The notes under the pieces: model-generated
The model's input: only the letters and a program-made list of their open reading frames with translations
Database searches by the model: none
Told to the model about the DNA's origin: nothing
Made by a program: the position numbers and the translations under genes
In this document: one piece after another, positions 1-9,791 of the stretch
How the letters are laid out: each line of letters begins with the position of its first letter
Position numbering within the stretch: the stretch's first letter is position 1
NCBI RefSeq assembly: GCF_030272615.1
Contig: NC_081412.1
Span: 22,536,432-22,600,431, forward strand
Direction: 5' to 3'
DNA length: 64,000 nt
From: Cryptomeria japonica
Taxonomy: Eukaryota; Streptophyta; Pinopsida; Cupressales; Cupressaceae

Positions 1-1432
1 TACCTTTTGTGCAACAGGGTCCCAAAGCTTGTATCCTTTCACACCATAACTATACCCGATGAAGATACATTTCACAGCCTTGTTCTCTAACTTTGTTCGC
101 TTCTCCTTTGGCACATGTGCATATGCCTCGCAACAAAAAATTCTAAGATGTCTCAATGAAGGCTTGTGACCTGACCATGCTTCCATAGGCGTTTTATCAA
201 CAAGAGCTGATGTAGGAGACCTGTTAATCAGGTAGCAAGCAGTGGCAACAGCTTCAGCCCAAAACTTTTGTTCGAGACCAGCACCACTCAACATACTCCT
301 AGCCTTCTCCATCAGTGTCTTGTTCATTCTTTCTGCAACTCCATTCTGCTGTGGAGAATACGGAGTTGTCTTCTGTCTGTTAATTCCACAGTCTTTACAG
401 AATCTATCAAAATCATTAGAGAGAAACTCACCGCCATTATCAGTTCTCAAACATTTTATTTTCTTTCCAGTCTGCAACTCAACCATTTCTTTAAATTCTT
501 TAAAACGACTAAAAACTTCAGATTTACTCTTTAGAAAATAAACCCATGTCCTTCTACTAAAATCATCAATAAATGAAACATAATATGTGGATTTTCCAAT
601 CGAAGAGACATCTACTGGACCAAACACATCAGAATGGATAAGATCCAAAACACCACAAGTTTTATGAGAACTCGAGTAAAACTGAACGCGGTTTTGTTTT
701 CCATAAATGCAATGCTCACAAAAATCAAAGTCAAGATTACAGTCATTCAAACCTTCAACAAGATTTTTATTTTTCAAGGTTCTTAGACCCTTTTCTCCAA
801 TGTGGCCAAGTCTCTGGTGCCATAACATAGTCTTCTCTGCAGGTAACTTTGCTTCAGACGAAAGAGCACCCTTAGGTACCCAAAAACCATTTCCATCTGC
901 TGAAGGTGAAACCTTCAAATCTTCCAGTGAAGTATCCGCAGATTTACTTTTTACAGAAGTGCTATTACACTCAACAGTGTATGCTTCAAGCTTATACAAA
1001 GTGCCAAACCTGACACCTCTAGCAACTACCATAGCACCCTTAATCATCTTACATCCTGTTTCAGAAAAGACTACCTGCACACCTGAATCTATTAGTTTGC
1101 TCACAGATAACAGGTTTCGTTTTAAACCGGGGATATGCAGCACATCATTAATCCTTTTTATTCTACCATCAGAAAACCTGATTCTAACTTTACCTCGACC
1201 AACAATGTCTAGAGGTGAATCATCACCCAAGTACACCTTACCTCCATTAAATCCTTCATATTCAGAAAACCAATCTCTATTGGAAGTCATATGAAAAGAT
1301 GCACCTGAGTCAATTAGCCAGGCATCATTACCTGTATGAGTCGCCAAAGCCGCAATAAATGCATCGCCATCTTCCTTGTCAGACTCAGAATCAGAATCGA
1401 ACTTTTTCTTTTTCTTCTTCTTTTCTTCTTTG
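1..1432 (-). pseudogene. copia pol, protease and integrase part, open to the window edge
   Basis: This continues the gag frame. I checked the frame at three widely spaced points and it does not shift: the protease motif DSGAS (about 1298-1312), the integrase motif TDNGGE (about 425-442) and a KRTKLENKAVK segment near position 90. The GAG-pre-integrase motif LWHQRLGH, the first integrase Asp (LIHSDVFGPV), the second Asp (TDNGGE) and the Glu (NGVAERMN) are all present, so the DDE triad looks intact. I call it a pseudogene only because the gag part upstream holds two stops; the pol part itself appears undamaged. Reverse transcriptase and RNase H are outside the window. Confidence 0.85.
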
Positions 1433-2169
1433 CAGTCCTTACGGATGTGACCCGATTTACCGCAATTCCAGCAAATGACTTTGGACTTTCCAGGAGATTT
1501 CGATCTCCCTTTAGATTTGGACTTGCCACGCTTCTCATTCTTCTTGCCTTTCTCCTTAGGTCTTCCACGAACAGTTAGGGCTTCCTTTGAACTGATGGAT
1601 ACCTTCCTTCGCATCTCTTCACCGAGTAGGGCACCCACCACGTCTTCAGATTTCAAAACAACATAAGTACTACCGATAGCCATAACAAGAGAATCTCACG
1701 AATCAGGCAAAGAACAAAGCAAGATCTAACATTTTTCCTCCTCGTCCATCTTAACACCGACAGATACTAATTGAGCCACAATCATATTGAATGCTTCTAG
1801 GTGGTCTGCAATTCGTCCACCCTCTTCCATCTTCAAGGAATACAATTTCTTTCTTAAGAAAATTTGATTTAATAAAGATTTCACTTGATACATCTCACCA
1901 AGCTTAGTCCATAGCTTCTTTGCAGAGTTTTCTTCATGGACATTGATTAGAACAGAGTCTGCCAGGCACAGTCTGATTAGACCCTTGGCTTTCCGGTCCA
2001 TAACATCATACTGAGTTGCCGCAGTAGGATCTGAGGGCCTTTGGACATTCGCATCAATAGCATCCCAAAGATCTCGATCTATTAGCAGATCTTCCATCTT
2101 CAACTTCCACATCTCAAAATTACTTCCGTTAAATTTCTCCACCTCTATTCTCCCTGACGAACTCGCCAT
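1433..2169 (-). pseudogene. copia gag (nucleocapsid-type) with two in-frame stops
   Basis: The frame starts at ATG 2169 (MASSSGRIEVEKFNGSNFEM), a typical copia gag start with the following segment around WKLKMEDLL of the UBN2/DUF4219 type. It is broken by TAG at 1726-1728 and TGA at 1696-1698; both are in frame and the second falls where this family normally has Trp in a DSWD-like motif. Coding resumes in the same frame with a Lys/Arg/Ser-rich stretch and a CX2CX4HX4C zinc knuckle (CWNCGKSGHIRKDC, about 1433-1474). The family's gag forms the particle and binds RNA. Protein from the ATG would stop at residue 147. Confidence 0.88.
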
Positions 2170-2278
2170 CTGAATATTCCTGCAACAAGATCACAAAGTG
2201 TCTTCTGCACAACCTCCCACTCAAATCTGGATTAGTTCAAAAAACCCAACTGCCCACAATTGAAACCAAAGGTGATCA

Positions 2279-2291
2279 GGCTCTGATACCA
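2279..2291 (-). other. Primer-binding site, initiator tRNA-Met type
   Basis: The minus strand reads TGGTATCAGAGCC, the complement of the 3' end of plant initiator tRNA-Met, which is the usual primer of plant copia elements. It lies two bases inside the LTR. Confidence 0.9.
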
Positions 2292-2293
2292 CT

Positions 2294-3173
2294 TGTAAGG
2301 AAGTTAAGTAGCGGAAACAACTCCCTACACTAACCTTGAGAGGAGGGTAATGCAAAACTTTTTCAGATCATTACAACAATTACAGAAAATAGAAATAGAT
2401 ATAATAGCATTCATACCACAACACAATGATTTACGTGGGGAAAACCCTTTCGGGAGAAAAACCCCACCCTCCAAAAGCAGCTCAATATTTTATTCAGCAA
2501 TCAAAAATAGATTACAACATACTTGCAGAGCAAACTCTTCACAGGAGTACCACTAATGAGAGATTCAGAGGCAACTCAATAGCCATGAGACTCTTACACA
2601 CAACCTCTATCTCACACACCTCATAAATAGGAGATACAATACAAGAAACCGTCAAACAGTATTACAAAACCATGGGCTAAAACCACCCAATAAGGTGTAG
2701 CCGACCTTATCTCCCTTCTAGATGCCCTATGACATGTTAAAGTACACATCAACATGTGTCGCTCCCTTTTTACAGCTCATTTATGTATCCGATACAAATT
2801 ATTTTTCCTATTTCAGGATTACAAACTTCCGGAGGCCATAACTTGAGAACCGGGTGTCCGATTGACGAACCGTTTGAAGCGCCGGAAAGCTCGCGAAGTG
2901 CTCTATCACGCCGGTTACGGCCACTTTTCAGGGCGTTTCGGAGCCTCTAAAATCCCCAAATTTAAGTTTAAACATTTTATTGCACCCTTCCAAGACGAAA
3001 ACTTTAATATCTTCAAAACTAGCTGTGACCTTGCGACGCAACTTTACCGGAATGCTTATCTAGCCAACCAGAAGCTTCAGGGAGAGTTTCGCACCATTTC
3101 GTGCTCAAATGAAAACTTACTTTAAATAGTAACCTCACATAAATGCAAGGTTGAGACACCATTTTTCCCAACA
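2294..3173 (-). repeat. 5' LTR of the copia element
   Basis: On the minus strand the LTR begins TGTTGGGAAAAATGG at 3173 and ends in TTACA at 2294, two bases before the primer-binding site, giving about 880 bp with TG...CA ends. No second copy is in the window, so the ends rest on the terminal dinucleotides, the adjacent primer site and the point where gypsy coding sequence resumes. Confidence 0.8.
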
Positions 3174-3490
3174 CTATTTGTGTATGAACTCAATTATACC
3201 CCTATTGAAAGAGCATGCTTGACATTGGTGTTTAGCACACAGAAGCTCCGACACTATATGATAAACAACAAAACAAAACTAATTGTTAAGATTGATCCCC
3301 TTAAATATCTCCTGTCAAAAACTGCTCTCACTAGTAGAATCGCTAAATAGGTCATGCTCTTAAGCGAGTTTGACATTGAATATATGGACAAAAAGGCAAT
3401 CAAGGGACAAGTCATTATAAATCAGTTGGTTGAAGCTCAACTTCCAGGTGACCATCCTCTTCTCATAGAATTACTAGATGAGTTCATTAT
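3174..3490 (+). pseudogene. Tat-type pol: end of the RT-linked RNase H
   Basis: Conceptual translation gives YELNYTPIERACL followed by KLRHYMINNKT and then SEFDIEYMDKKAIKGQ, the usual end of a gypsy RNase H and connection region. A TAG at 3348-3350 replaces the Trp expected before the VMLLSEFDIEY segment. The reading frame starts mid-domain at the copia insertion point. Confidence 0.82.
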
Positions 3491-3499
3491 GATGGTTAC

Positions 3500-4019
3500 C
3501 ACATCCTCCAAGTGGCAATTGTACTTTGATGGCTCTTGCACCCAAAATGGATTAGGGGTAGGAATATAATTGATTACACCTCAAGGAGATGGTATCCCAA
3601 AATCATACAAGATAGCCTTTGCATGTACCAACAACATAGCAGAATACGAGGCACTCATCATAGGTTTGTGCTTGACTATCCACTGGAAAATAAAGAAGTT
3701 ACAAGTCTATGGCGATTCTCAGCTCGTCATAAAACAAGTCAATGATGAGTACCAGACAAAAGATAATAAACTCCTTCCCTACCCTAATATGGTTGAAGAT
3801 CTTAAGCAACATTTCACGACAATCAAGTTTGATCAAATCCCACGAACAAACAACAAGGCTGCAAATGCAATGGCCATTATTGGCTCCCTCCTCCAAATGT
3901 CAGCACACAGTCAGAAGTGCAAGTTCTTGGTTGAGCAATTGTTTATACTGACATATGACCTACCAGAGTCTGAAATGGTGTGTGTTCTCGTTGCTCCCAA
4001 GTCCTCTTGGTACCAATAA
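3500..4019 (+). pseudogene. Tat-type second (archaeal-like) RNase H domain
   Basis: The segment WQLYFDGSCTQNGLGVGI, then NNIAEYEALIIGL, then VYGDSQLVIKQV is the D-E-D pattern of the archaeal-type RNase H found as an extra domain in Tat elements. The domain normally removes RNA from RNA-DNA hybrids. A TAA at 3567-3569 follows GVGI, and the last catalytic Asp, expected in an NKAADAxA-like motif, reads Asn (NNKAANAMA, about 3855). A further stop follows SSWYQ at 4017-4019. The sequence up to the integrase has additional stops and probable frameshifts. Confidence 0.85.
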
Positions 4020-4164
4020 ACCTTTGCTTTCCTCAAAGACAACACCATTCCCTCACATCTCACCAAAACCCACAACAAACATTCATTCGCTGATGTGCTT
4101 GTTACACCATCCTTGGAGACACCTTATTCAGATGGCATTTTGATGGTTCCCTCCTAAGGTGTTT

Positions 4165-5263
4165 AGATAAACAAGAAGTGGAATGGGCATTGCGCGAAGT
4201 ACATGAGGGTATCTGTGGGGCACACTCAAGTGGGCTCACATTGGCTAAAAAAATTTTGAGAACAGGATACTATTAGCCTAAAATGGAAGTAGATGCATAT
4301 AATTATGTGAAGAAATGCATCCCTTGCCAACAACATGGCAACAAGATTTATGCACTGTCTCAAGAATTGCAGCCATTTATTACACCATGGCCCTTCTCAC
4401 AGTGGGGGCTCAATCTCATTGGGAAAATTCACCCTCCATCTTCCAACGAACATAAATTCATTATCACTGCCACCGAGTATTTCACCAAGTGGGTAGAGGC
4501 TATCCCTCTTACTTTTACCACTGGCAAGCAAATATCCAAATTCATCCTGAACTACCTAATCTGCCGATATGGCATCCCAAAATTTATCATTACAGATAAT
4601 GGCAGACAATTTAAAAACCAGGATGTCAAAGAACTCTACCAAAAATTCAATATCCAACATCGTTTTTCCACTCCATATTATTCCCAAGGCAATGGCCAAG
4701 CTGAGGCTTCTAATAAAACCCTAATAAAAATCCTCAAAAAGATAGTCAATGAAGCTGGTTGTGATTGGCACCTCCAACTCCATCCCGCTTTGTGGGCCTA
4801 CTGCACCTCCATCCGCACCCCCACAGGCGCCACCCCTTATTCCTTGGTCTTTGGCTCTAAAGCCATCCTTCCCCTTGAGATCGAGATCCCCTCTTTGAGG
4901 GTATCGCTACAAAATATCTTACCAGACGAGGAATACAGAATTGCTTGCTTACAAGAGCTGGAATTGTTAGATGAAAGGCGCCTCAAGATCTTGAATCATC
5001 TCTGGGTATATCAAAACTGTCTGCGCATGAGTTATCACAAAAAAGTCAGAACCCAAGAATTCCAAATTGGTGATCTTGACCTCATGGAGAATCAAAAAAA
5101 TCTATAAGAAAGAGAAAAGAAAGGCAAGTTCGAGACTAATTCGCTTGAACCATACGTAATCACAACAAAGTATGGATCAAGAGCTTATCAGCTAGCTACT
5201 CCTGAAGGCGATCCTCTGGATGATTCAATGAATATCATGCACCTCAAAAGATTTTATGCCTAG
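4165..5263 (+). pseudogene. Tat-type integrase with altered first catalytic Asp
   Basis: An H2C2 zinc-binding region runs from HEGICGAHSSG to CIPCQQHG, with a TAG at 4274-4276 where Trp is expected. The open part starts at ATG 4283 and runs to TAA 5105-5107. The core has WGLNLIGKI where the family has WGLDLIG, so the first residue of the DDE triad is Asn; the second Asp (ITDNGRQF) and the Glu (GNGQAEASN) remain. Sequence beyond the stop still matches the integrase C-terminus (EPYVITTKYGSRAYQL) and ends MHLKRFYA with a stop at about 5261. As read, the enzyme could not catalyse strand transfer. Confidence 0.88.
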
Positions 5264-6717
5264 TCCTCAGAAAGTCTTAAATTGTATTTTTAAAAATAAA
5301 TAAAAAATAATTCGTCCATTAGTGAAAACCACTTTGTGGCGCTATAGACAAGTACCTTGGTGAAAACCTCCATGCAGGCACCAAGGTAAATAACCAGATC
5401 CATTGTCTATCAGGTCAACATTGCAAATTACCCACCATTCAGTCCTCCCAATCCCAACATTCCTTCTCTTCCACCTCCTAATAAAACACATGTATGATGA
5501 TGAGTCTTCGCCTGAGTCATGAACAAGGAATGGCCCATTAAACCAAGCGTTTGTGCCTTTGTGTGAGCTTCAAGAAGTCTTGAGAAACAATCCCAAGTCC
5601 ACAAGTCACTCTTCAAAAAACCATAAAATCACTTGCCTAAATCCACAAGTCCACTATGCCCTAGGGATGATTCCTTCCCTCGCCTGACAACCTAATCCTC
5701 CATCCTAGTCCTGCTCTTGGCAAGAGGTATCATTTGGTCACAAATAAGTGACTTGTTAGATTTTGTTGGATCTTTCCATTTAGACTTGCATCTTTTGCCC
5801 TACGACTGCAACTATTTACGACTGCCTGGATTTGCCATATCCAGGTATGTTACAAATAGGCCCATACTGGGGCATATTTTTTCATAGAATGGCATGTTTT
5901 GGATCTCTCTTGTATAAACTGACGGCTTGGTATTAGTGTTTGTCAACACTTACCTTCTCATGTACAAGAGCTATTGGTGTGTTTGAGGGTCTCCTTGCAC
6001 GTACCCACAACTTCATACTAGTGTTTCTTAACACTTGCATAGTTGTGTGTAAGGAATTCCTGTTTATCTGAGAGTCAGTCCACGCCTTGGGTTTCTAATG
6101 GCATCCTGATTCCTATAATCAGTGGTGCAAGTCACCCAAGGCAATATCAAACTAGGTTGGCTCTCCACATTTGTTGTGCACAAAATCTCACCATCATTCC
6201 ATAAAATCCTAAACTCGATAATCCCATGGAGTTCTCAATTTCCCCCATTTCCCATCTATTCCATATTCTTCTATCTAAGATCATTGTGTTATTATTGGCA
6301 TATTCCCTCTTTGTATTATTCATTCACATCATATAGATTACATTACTAATTTCATTTTTTCACAAAATATTTAGATTGCATCATAAATCATTCTCACATC
6401 TAGGAATCCATCACACATTTGCATATATACATAAAGCATAAAAATCACTCATCCTGCATCCAAAAACATGTTAGCAACCCATCATAAACATACATGTATA
6501 AGCATCCACTCTGCATCACAAATAAGTCAACATAACACATCCATAATTGCATCCATATATGACATCAAAAGAAAAATAAAAGAATCCATCACAATAAAGG
6601 CTACACATCATCTATCACCAATCAAATTATGTATATATATAAAGAGGACAATGTGTCTGTCATGATACAATGATCGCCATGAAGGGTCAAAATATAATAC
6701 ACAAGCAAAACAAGGAG
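5264..6717 (+). other. Non-coding 3' region of the Tat-like element
   Basis: No supported gene on either strand. The start (5320-5400) holds a GTGAAAACC...CACTTTGTGGCGC...GCACCAAGGT pattern that I associate with the region after pol in Tat-like elements. From about 6360 to 6660 it is AT-rich with CAT-rich simple stretches. Confidence 0.5.
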
Positions 6718-8838
6718 CTAGCTCTCCCCTCCTATCTCTCCACCCCCCTCTGTTGTACCTCCTCCCCTTGATCCTCCTGCTCCCCCTACTGGTGGCTGAA
6801 AACCCACTGATCCCCCTGTCTGCTGACTCTGAGTCGGTCGCTGACTATGGGTCCTGTGAGACTACACACTCTCAGTGTACGAGGCTTCTTGCTATCCTGT
6901 AGGCACTACTCCGTGATATAGCCCCCTATAATACTGTGCCTCTTGGGCTGACCTCTCTGCCCTCTCCCGCTGCTGCATACTATCAGAAAATATCAGCACC
7001 AATCTTGCAGGAACCAATGCCTGGCGGGCTGCATCCCTCTCCCCCCGTAGTCGTGTCGCATCCACCTCCGCCCTCTGCACTCTGGCCTATAACCCCTCTA
7101 ACTCGGTATCCTGCCGACGAAGAGAATCCTGCAGTCCTGCTATGGTTGTCCCTGTCCGAACCTCCTCTAGCATCCTCTTTGCCTCTCCCCCCTTCACCCT
7201 CAAGGCATCCACCTCTATCCTAACAGTATGGAGACTCTCTATCAGATCAGCTATCCCCCGTCTCAACCGCTCCACCTCTGCCCCCATGCTCTCCCTCTGA
7301 GCCCTCTCTACCTATAGCTCATCCTCCACTAAATGAAGCCTCGCTCTATATGTATCCCGCTCCTGCTAAACACGGTCAAAATCAGCGTGCGACACTCCTC
7401 CCCTCTCATCCACCTGTGTCTCAGGGATATCCATAGGAACAACCTCCCCTCCCTCACCAACTGCAACCTCCTCTCTCTCACCAACTGTGACCTTCGCAGC
7501 CTCTCCCACTAGGGCATCCTCTCCATCTCCCTCCTCCTCCTCTCGATCCCTCCGCCACACAACCCAGACTCTCCTCTATTGTCAACCCACACCATGCCCT
7601 GCATGAACCACAACTCTCTCTCCTGGGCCATCATCCTCCCCACCCATGACCTGATCAACCCCTGGCTCCAACTCCTCATCATCCAAAACTCCAAGAATGG
7701 TAAGCCGCACTAGCAAGTGCCCCTCCCACTAGCTCTTGTAACCACCTGTCATGCCTGGATCCTCCCCTACCCCCATCTGCTCATCCCAGACTATGTGAAA
7801 TACTGTCTAGAAGCTCGTCTGACCCTCCAAGGGACTCATTGTAGGCCCCTAATACCTCAACTCTCGTGTAATATGAGGATACACTGGTATATCCCCGACT
7901 ATATCCTGTATCTGCCCAAGCTGCCGAGCCACCCTGAATGGAGCATAGTACTCCATGATGTAGACTGATCTCCCAAATATCCACATCTCCACTCCCACCC
8001 AGTGAAGCTGTTAGTCATCTCTCCATCGCTCACATCCCAAAAATGGTCTCCATGTGAACTGTGCCAGCTCATCCAGAATCCTCCTCTAGAACCACATGGA
8101 CGTTGTCTGTGTGTAGTGCAGTAGTCCCTTGTACCTATCCACAAATGACTATCGTGGCTATCTATCCTGAACCCCCAGTGGCTGAGTCACTGCAATATGC
8201 TCCCACGCCCAGATGTGTAAGAGTGTGACCCCAGTAGATAAATTGGCATACTCCCTGTAAACCACTAGATGCATGTCATGATACAACTGGGCTAGCATCG
8301 CTGACCCCCATGCATACTACTAACCATCATGCTGCATGAAGTAAAAACATCTGCTCCACCCAAGAGGAAATCCATGGCCGCCCAGATCTAGAATGATCCA
8401 CCCACTCAGGAACCTGCAAATCACCAAGACCAATCAAGGAATCTGTTGAACACCCATTGCCCGACCCAAGTGCATCCTGCTCCTGTCTAACATAGGTGGC
8501 ATCTCATACTCGCACACCTCCCACAGATAAAAATCAGCTGCGTCCAACTAATACTTAGGGATCACACCACGAACGGGAATCTTCAAGATCCTCCAAACAT
8601 CTAATAAAGTGACTGTGGCCTCTCCAGTCAGCAAACGAAAGGTGTTATACCAACTATCCCACCTCTCTACCAACACTGTCATCATGGCAGTATGTGTTCG
8701 TATCCTCGGCCACTTGTCTACATAATGCAACCCTAGCGCAGCTAGCACCTCTAGATCATCATGGGCTAACTTATGATAGAGACTCATCGCGGCAGGCCAA
8801 TGCTCTCTTGAAGCCAGTGGTCCCCTCTCCACTTGCAT
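6718..8838 (-). pseudogene. Antisense plant mobile domain (PMD) ORF inside the Tat-like element
   Basis: One minus-strand frame of about 706 codons runs from ATG 8838 (MQVERGPLASREHWPAAMSL) to TAG 6718-6720. It is interrupted by roughly a dozen in-frame stops, the first at 8548-8550, but keeps frame. Residues 1-95 match the start of the aminotransferase-like plant mobile domain (RWDSWYNTFRLLTGEATVTL, then LDVWRILKIPVRG). Further in come SAMLAQLYHDM (near 8290), LLHIWAWEHIA (near 8200) and EYYAPFRVARQLGQIQ (near 7920), all typical of that domain. After it come an acidic Glu/Gly-rich section (7366-7560), coiled-coil-like segments (7087-7287 and 6892-7080) and a Gly-rich tail. Host PMD proteins such as MAIN and MAIL1 act in silencing and genome stability in Arabidopsis; the role of element-borne copies is not known to me. 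Confidence 0.85.
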
Positions 8839-9776
8839 TCATTACACCAAATCATTACTTTCACATCTCAAACCCCCTCCCGACCTCTGAAACCAGCCAT
8901 ACCTTTCCCCCATTCCAAAATTTTAAGCCAAAATTGTATTTCCACTCATCTAAAGCGCACGCGCTGATTTACCAGGAACTCCAACCAAAACTGTGACGCT
9001 CACGCCAACAGAGAAACCCCTTCCCTCTTTTCCCCCTCGGGCCCGTTAACGCAATCTTTAGCGCGAGCACCCATGCTTTAGCATGAGCACTCGCATAATC
9101 CCTTGGGCGCCCGCGCTGAAGCACGAGCGCCCACGTTAAAGCGCAACCGCTCATGCTGAAGCGCGAGTTGTCGCTCTAATCCCCCATTTCCCCTCCCAAA
9201 ACCCCCTATTCTAACCAACCCTACGCAAGAGCCCACACTGGCCTAGGGGCGCGCGTGCTGAAACAACGATCAGCGTGAGCGCCTCACCTAATCTTGCTCC
9301 CTATTTCTAGCCCTAAAACTTACCCAAAATCAAAAATTTCAAAAGGGGCATAGTTCTACTCACTGGTGGTCCATAGCGCGTCGGTCGGTTGAATCGTCGA
9401 ATCCTCTCAGTGTGATGATCATGAACTGGAATGTGGTCAATCTCTCCTTCTCCTCTTCTTCGCTCTGAGTGGCTCCAAGGCTTGTGTGTAGCAATGACCC
9501 CTCATTAGGCCCATTGTGGCTTATATGGGTCCTCGTGAGGGCCCATTTTCCTCTACGGTCTCGCATCTCCTATTCTTCTTTCCAAATTCTACATGACCAT
9601 TTCATATTTCTTCCTCGCTTACCTCTTCCATCCAAGTTCTTCTTCCTTTATTTTCGACAATTTTTCGCTTTTTTTTTTCGAAAAAATTCTCAAGGGGGCA
9701 TACACCTCCCACACTTTATGCTGGGGCATCCTTTTCTTCTTCTATCTTCTACACATCGCAAAAATTGTCGCTGCTT
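8839..9776 (+). other. Upstream region of the antisense ORF; non-coding in sense
   Basis: No gene seen. On the minus strand this is the upstream, possibly promoter, region of the mobile-domain ORF. It contains the GC-rich short repeats listed at 9058-9175 and a T-rich stretch near 9660-9680. Confidence 0.5.
9058..9175 (+). repeat. Degenerate short tandem repeat in the Tat 3' region
   Basis: About five imperfect units of 20-30 bp are built on GCGCTGAAGCGCGAGC-like words (for example GCCCGCGCTGAAGCACGAGC), each partly self-complementary. Tat-type elements are known for variable tandem repeats between pol and the 3' LTR. Confidence 0.6.
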
Positions 9777-9791
9777 AAAAGAGGGGCAAAA
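9777..9791 (+). other. Polypurine tract of the Tat-like element
   Basis: AAAAGAGGGGCAAAA lies directly before the TGTAGACAC start of the 3' LTR, the expected place for plus-strand priming. Confidence 0.8.

Larger units (their letters stand above)
1..3173 (-). mobile_element. Ty1/copia LTR retrotransposon, 5' two-thirds (rest lies beyond the window)
   Basis: Reading the minus strand from 3173 downward gives a 5' LTR, a primer-binding site, gag, protease and integrase in copia order. The element leaves the window inside the region after the integrase, so reverse transcriptase, RNase H and the 3' LTR are not visible. It interrupts the RNase H region of the Tat-like gypsy element that resumes at 3174, so it is the youngest layer of this nest. 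The five bases next to its LTR are CTATT; the matching copy of the target-site duplication lies outside the window. Confidence 0.93.

Noticed and set aside
707-1294. 195-codon plus-strand frame
   Set aside because: It is the opposite strand of the copia protease and integrase frame, which has clear motifs.
7509-7984. Minus-strand frames of 61-67 codons in the mobile-domain region
   Set aside because: They are out of phase with the frame that carries the mobile domain and coiled coil (lowest codon position 1 mod 3).
9058-9175. CpG island promoter of a host gene
   Set aside because: It lies in a retrotransposon's 3' region and consists of short repeats; no host gene follows.
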